A DNA stretch of 8,743 nucleotides, from assembly GCA_038240875.1 (NCBI GenBank), contig JBBRGG010000153.1, forward strand, positions 1 through 8,743. The letters run 5' to 3'. This document shows, piece after piece, positions 7,101-8,743 of the stretch. The notes beneath the pieces are model-generated. The model saw nothing but the letters and a program-made list of their open reading frames with translations, was not told where the DNA came from and ran no database searches. Origin of the DNA: JBBRGG01 sp038240875 (GTDB taxonomy: Bacteria; Planctomycetota; Phycisphaerae; Phycisphaerales; UBA1924). A program made the position numbers and the translations under genes. The number at the start of each line of letters is the position of its first letter. Position 1 is the stretch's first letter.

Positions 7101-8169
7101 GTCCATCAGGCACGAGTTGTGGTGCTGGAATCGAGAACGACTGATCGTTGATCGCGTTGCGATAGCCATTGGTGGTCACGTTGCGGATGACCATAAGCCC
7201 TGCGCTATTCAGGTTCGTGATCGCGTCGACCGCAGATGAACCACCCGTGAACGTGCCGCCGTCGATCACGACATGGCCCCACGCGCCCGGGTTAGTATCG
7301 TTCAGCAACACCGGCACCGAGTTCTGGCTCACTAGATTACGAATCTGAAGCGGCAAACGCCACACATAGATCCCGCGAACGCGCTGATTGCGTAGCGTCA
7401 AGTTTTCAAAGATCGCCGAGTACTCTTGAGGCGCGCCGACATACCCCGTGTCAAAGCCATCAATAGTGATGTTCCGCATCAGCAACGGCCCGGGGAACTC
7501 AAAGCCTTGATTCAGCCCCGTCACGCCCCGCTTCTGCGCATCGCTCGTACGAATCGTCACGTTCTCGATCCGCCCCGTGTTGTTCGCCTGGAACTCAAGC
7601 CCGATGGCGCCAACATTGTTTGCGCCTGTGTCGATCGTAACATCGCGAAGATAATTGCGAAACTGGTTCGCTGTATTACCTTCGTACGCATCGATGAACG
7701 CACGTGGCGCGGCTGCATTATCAAACCCGACAGCGTTATCATTCAGCCGAAGAATCACGCCTTCCTTTGATTCGCCCTGCATTGTAAAAAAACCGCCGAG
7801 GCCGATGCCGCCCCAGTTCAGCCTGCCTGAAATGTTGTATGTGCCATTGGGAACGTACAAGATTCGGTTGGCATTAACGTTGTCGTTGAGCGCGGCTTGG
7901 AACGCGGCAAGATCGTCGATGCCGTCATTAGGAATCGCGCCATAGGTCAAGACCGTGCGCACATTCGCGTCCGCAGGCGGTGTCCACGCGTGCGATATCG
8001 ACCCGCTCACTCCGACGGCAACACTCGCCGCCAACCCCGCACGCGTCCATAACCCTCGCGTCGAAGCCGGGGTCAAATATCGGGTCAATGCTTCCGCCGA
8101 AACCCGAGCCGTAGCCTGCGCGGTGTGTTTGGATGAACCAACGCCAACGGTTTCGTGACGCTGTGCCAT
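3979..8169 (-). CDS. Giant secreted protein: twin pectate-lyase-like beta-helices, FnIII, PA14, DNRLRE-like, Ig and GC-type dockerin
   Basis: 1396 residues from ATG 8169, chosen for its strong AAAGGAG 7 nt upstream. The frame stays open further back but crosses another gene's terminator there. Domains in order: a long n-region with hydrophobic signal segment (~41-61, possible cleavage after SHA); a pectate-lyase_3-type beta-helix (~70-345, opening VRTVLTYGAIPNDGIDDLAAFQAAL); a second one (~397-640, opening VKTFGAIENDTFDDTVAVQAAL); FnIII (~675-768); an Ig-like/SwmB-like segment (~770-868, TITLDFSEPLDPASAN); PA14 (~872-1000, DYSLFVRSDDGTRLFIDGV); a DNRLRE-like domain (~1015-1212); Ig (~1217-1327); GC-type dockerin (~1336-1396, ending EAGGC). 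Two tandem helices of this type are the layout of GH55 beta-1,3-glucanases, so a polysaccharide-acting role outside the cytoplasm is plausible. Catalytic residues could not be verified, and a purely binding role is possible. It is transcribed alone and followed by its own terminator. Confidence 0.92.
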   Translation of the reverse strand: MAQRHETVGVGSSKHTAQATARVSAEALTRYLTPASTRGLWTRAGLAASVAVGVSGSISHAWTPPADANVRTVLTYGAIPNDGIDDLAAFQAALNDNVNANRILYVPNGTYNISGRLNWGGIGLGGFFTMQGESKEGVILRLNDNAVGFDNAAAPRAFIDAYEGNTANQFRNYLRDVTIDTGANNVGAIGLEFQANNTGRIENVTIRTSDAQKRGVTGLNQGFEFPGPLLMRNITIDGFDTGYVGAPQEYSAIFENLTLRNQRVRGIYVWRLPLQIRNLVSQNSVPVLLNDTNPGAWGHVVIDGGTFTGGSSAVDAITNLNSAGLMVIRNVTTNGYRNAINDQSFSIPAPQLVPDGLVTQFITDPVSTLNPSPTAILNLPVEETPDAPNIPVEQWASVKTFGAIENDTFDDTVAVQAALNSGASVVYFPSGQYVISDTLTVGPSVQRIEGLMSNITTNAPLATEERPLFRITQGSQAIVHISGLNSSFTSNGFRGGGTWIEHATANTVVVRDGDISYRNTVSGGKVFLENVVGNDMVFVGQRVWARQLNPEGSDITNITNDGGDFYVLGLKTEGNGTVLQTRYGGRSVVMGGLIYPATAIADRTRPMFINVESSVSISVPESAYADPNNAFAVWFRETRNGVTTDFTRSMLPFGRGHSNLGGQIALFNGYQTDATAPSTPTNITVVDASMKAIALSWDASSDAQSDIARYNIYRDGVFLRSVMPGGGTGYSDEGLTDGTAYSYQVSAINGAGLESPRSEDASSSTIADQTPPRLIAATVGLDPRTITLDFSEPLDPASANTLANYSVRRGGATVLVTSLGLSNANSRVTLTTAPMTPGTQQITINNVLDLASTPNAIAAGTQAAVQLASTGNGTGLTGRYYLSRDFIGSPTLTRVDPQVNFVYGLSGPGGGVPVDGFAVQWSGQLKPRFNEDYSLFVRSDDGTRLFIDGVLRVNNWADQGPTERSTTLRLDSSRTHDIVVEYYENSFGAEVQLSWQSASQPKEVIPQVYLIPTPRLTTVRTNQGVGADIDLNRFFPGPGTGDNMGAFHSPASGGFHSASYWRFDLSSFNLANNFVAEATGTLSQTFFGVGDGRRLINVFSVRNSANGDNWNETGSSFVNWNTAVGNNNFGGIANPVTSRFASTFLLDNSSFNLNNQPDKTFFTGSRLADAINEDTDGRLTFLAKRFEASNEGQSWFSKEWGLPTFAPALKARLLPKCPTILSQPTTVEADCGQSATLLAVVQGQLPLTYQWSLDGSTLMEGQGSGSGQGAFLTGTNGVISAGAIGSIDGAWSLALSISNLRGVDAGAYTLAVTNACGVATTIGVSFTPSNLNDPACTTCPACPADYNQDGGVTGDDIAAFFADFEAGSGCADTNVDGGITGDDIAAFFIAFEAGGC

Positions 8170-8176
8170 GAGACAT

Positions 8177-8183
8177 CTCCTTT
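8177..8183 (-). promoter_or_regulatory. Ribosome binding site that fixes the start of the large gene
   Basis: AAAGGAG on the minus strand, 7 nt before ATG 8169. It is the best Shine-Dalgarno match in the window and decides the start. Confidence 0.85.
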
Positions 8184-8270
8184 GATTGTTCTTCCGATTC
8201 CAAAGGCATCGAATAAAAAAACGCGTGAGCCGCCTGAGCAGACAAATCCCAGCGAGTACACAGACAAACC

Positions 8271-8297
8271 CTTGTCCATGTTTCGCATGTGGATAAG
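8271..8297. promoter_or_regulatory. Imperfect palindrome upstream of the large gene, possible operator
   Basis: Arms CTTGTCCATGT (8271-8281) and ATGTGGATAAG (8287-8297) pair over 11 positions, three of them G-T, around a 5-nt centre. The site lies about 100 bp before the large gene's start. On the minus-strand transcript the three G-T positions become A-C mismatches, so it is more likely a DNA site than an RNA hairpin, if it has a role at all. Confidence 0.25.
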
Positions 8298-8390
8298 TCG
8301 AGAGATTCAGCATTTCTTTGACTTTGAGACGCTTTGTGAATCTGAACTTAATGTACACATCACGCTTGGATTTAGTTTGGATGCTCGCGC

Positions 8391-8422
8391 AAAAGAAAGC
8401 CCCCGGTAGGACGCCGAGGGCT
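8391..8422 (-). terminator. Rho-independent terminator of the right-edge dockerin gene
   Basis: On the minus strand AGCCCTCGG (8422-8414) pairs with CCGGGGGCT (8406-8398), a 9-bp stem with one U-G wobble around a 7-nt loop. It is followed by TTCTTTT (8397-8391). It begins 68 nt after the stop at 8491. Confidence 0.8.
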
Positions 8423-8443
8423 CGCGAAGTTGCAGCTTTATCA

Positions 8444-8482
8444 AATGCCTTTCCCAAATGCCGAACGACGAATATCGAATGC
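8444..8482. repeat. Degenerate heptad repeat (CGAAYRN-like)
   Basis: Three consecutive 7-mers CGAACGA, CGAATAT and CGAATGC occupy 8462-8482, preceded by two CAAATGC-type copies at about 8442-8460 that are out of strict phase. The array sits between the right-edge gene's stop and its terminator. Confidence 0.4.
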
Positions 8483-8490
8483 CGCGTCTT

Positions 8491-8658
8491 TTAGCACCCA
8501 CCAGCTTCGTATGCGACAAAGAATGCCGCGATATCGTCGCCGGTGACGCCACCATCGACGTTGGTATCGGCGCAGCCACTGCCAGCTTCGAAATCAGCGA
8601 AGAAGGCTGAGATGTCGTCGCCGGTGACGCCGCCATCTTGGTTGTAGTCGGCGGGGCA
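8491..8658 (-). repeat. Dockerin-coding repeat, copy B
   Basis: Partner of 3979-4146 in the same orientation. Differences cluster around 8598-8608, where the sense codons read SAFF in place of AAFF. Past 8658 the Cys-rich entry is similar in protein but diverges in DNA. Confidence 0.85.
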
Positions 8659-8743
8659 GACAGGGCAGGCCGAGCATGTGTACGAAGTAGGGGTAAGGAC
8701 CCAGAGGTAATTGCAGAACGTGAGTGCACCCTGATTGTTTAAG
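8491..8743 (-). CDS. Protein with C-terminal GC-type dockerin (5' part beyond the right window edge)
   Basis: Reading the minus strand from 8742, the frame is open to TAA 8493-8491 and encodes the last 83 residues of a longer protein. No start codon is needed inside the window because the gene continues past the edge. The first ~25 residues (LNNQGALTFCNYLWVL...) belong to an unidentified upstream domain. Then come the Cys-rich entry CSACPVCPAD, the first repeat (NQDGGVTGDDISAFF), GSGC, the second repeat (NVDGGVTGDDIAAFF) and the terminal EAGGC. The dockerin is nearly identical to that of the large neighbouring protein, down to synonymous positions. It is followed by its own terminator. Family role as for the other two: an exported protein with a shared C-terminal tag of unproven function. 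Confidence 0.88.
   Translation of the reverse strand, partial: LNNQGALTFCNYLWVLTPTSYTCSACPVCPADYNQDGGVTGDDISAFFADFEAGSGCADTNVDGGVTGDDIAAFFVAYEAGGC

Larger units (their letters stand above)
8170..8490 (-). other. 321-bp gap between right-edge dockerin gene and the large gene
   Basis: This gap has no gene of its own. From right to left on the minus strand it holds a degenerate heptad repeat, the terminator of the right-edge gene, an imperfect palindrome, and the ribosome binding site of the large gene. An in-frame extension of the large protein back to 8457 is open but starts without a ribosome binding site and runs through the terminator, so I treat it as non-coding. No convincing -35/-10 pair for the large gene could be picked out. 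Confidence 0.7.

Noticed and set aside
8205..8235. GC-rich segment followed by seven T on the minus strand, as an attenuator before the large gene
   Set aside because: The best stem is only 3-4 bp, too weak to call.
8170..8457. In-frame N-terminal extension of the giant protein by 96 residues
   Set aside because: It lacks a ribosome binding site, runs through the terminator at 8391-8422, and would bury the signal segment; ATG 8169 has a near-perfect AAAGGAG.
8307..8729. 140-codon open frame on the minus strand overlapping the right-edge dockerin
   Set aside because: It is a different frame from the dockerin reading and crosses that gene's stop and terminator; its Ser/Pro/Thr-rich product has no domain.

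Overview
The window looks like chromosomal DNA of a planctomycete, most likely class Phycisphaerae. The main reason is that three separate genes end in the same C-terminal module: a CPACPADYNQDGG-type start, two Ca-loop repeats of the form D-x-N/D-x-D-GG-x-T-G-x-D-I-x-A-F-F, and a final EAGGC. This is the 'GC-type dockerin' ending known mainly from that group. Composition is moderately GC-rich and coding density is normal. There are no rRNA, tRNA, CRISPR or complete mobile-element signals.

Layout from left to right. (1) The 3' end of a plus-strand secreted dockerin protein (1-468), followed by a strong hairpin terminator (519-552). (2) A minus-strand, membrane-anchored DUF4230-like protein (678-1394). 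(3) Divergent from it, a plus-strand HAD phosphatase of the GmhB/HisB-N type (1574-2137). (4) A minus-strand four-TM protein with a DUF3592-like segment (2235-3461), convergent with the phosphatase. (5) Divergent from that, a 92-residue protein of unknown function (3557-3835). (6) A very large minus-strand secreted protein of 1396 residues (3979-8169). It carries two pectate-lyase-like beta-helix modules, then FnIII, an Ig-like/SwmB-like segment, PA14, a DNRLRE-like domain, an Ig domain and a GC-type dockerin. (7) The 3' end of another minus-strand dockerin protein (8491-8743), which enters from the right edge and has no start codon inside the window.

No operon is visible: neighbouring genes alternate in direction or are separated by terminators. 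The three dockerin genes each have their own factor-independent terminator 50-70 nt after the stop. The last 168 bp of the large gene and of the right-edge gene are near-duplicates at DNA level. The common theme is a set of exported proteins carrying one shared C-terminal tag, which may be a surface-attachment or sorting system whose partner is not in the window. The large protein probably binds or degrades a polysaccharide outside the cytoplasm. The phosphatase would act in heptose or other sugar-phosphate metabolism. The remaining three proteins cannot be assigned a role.
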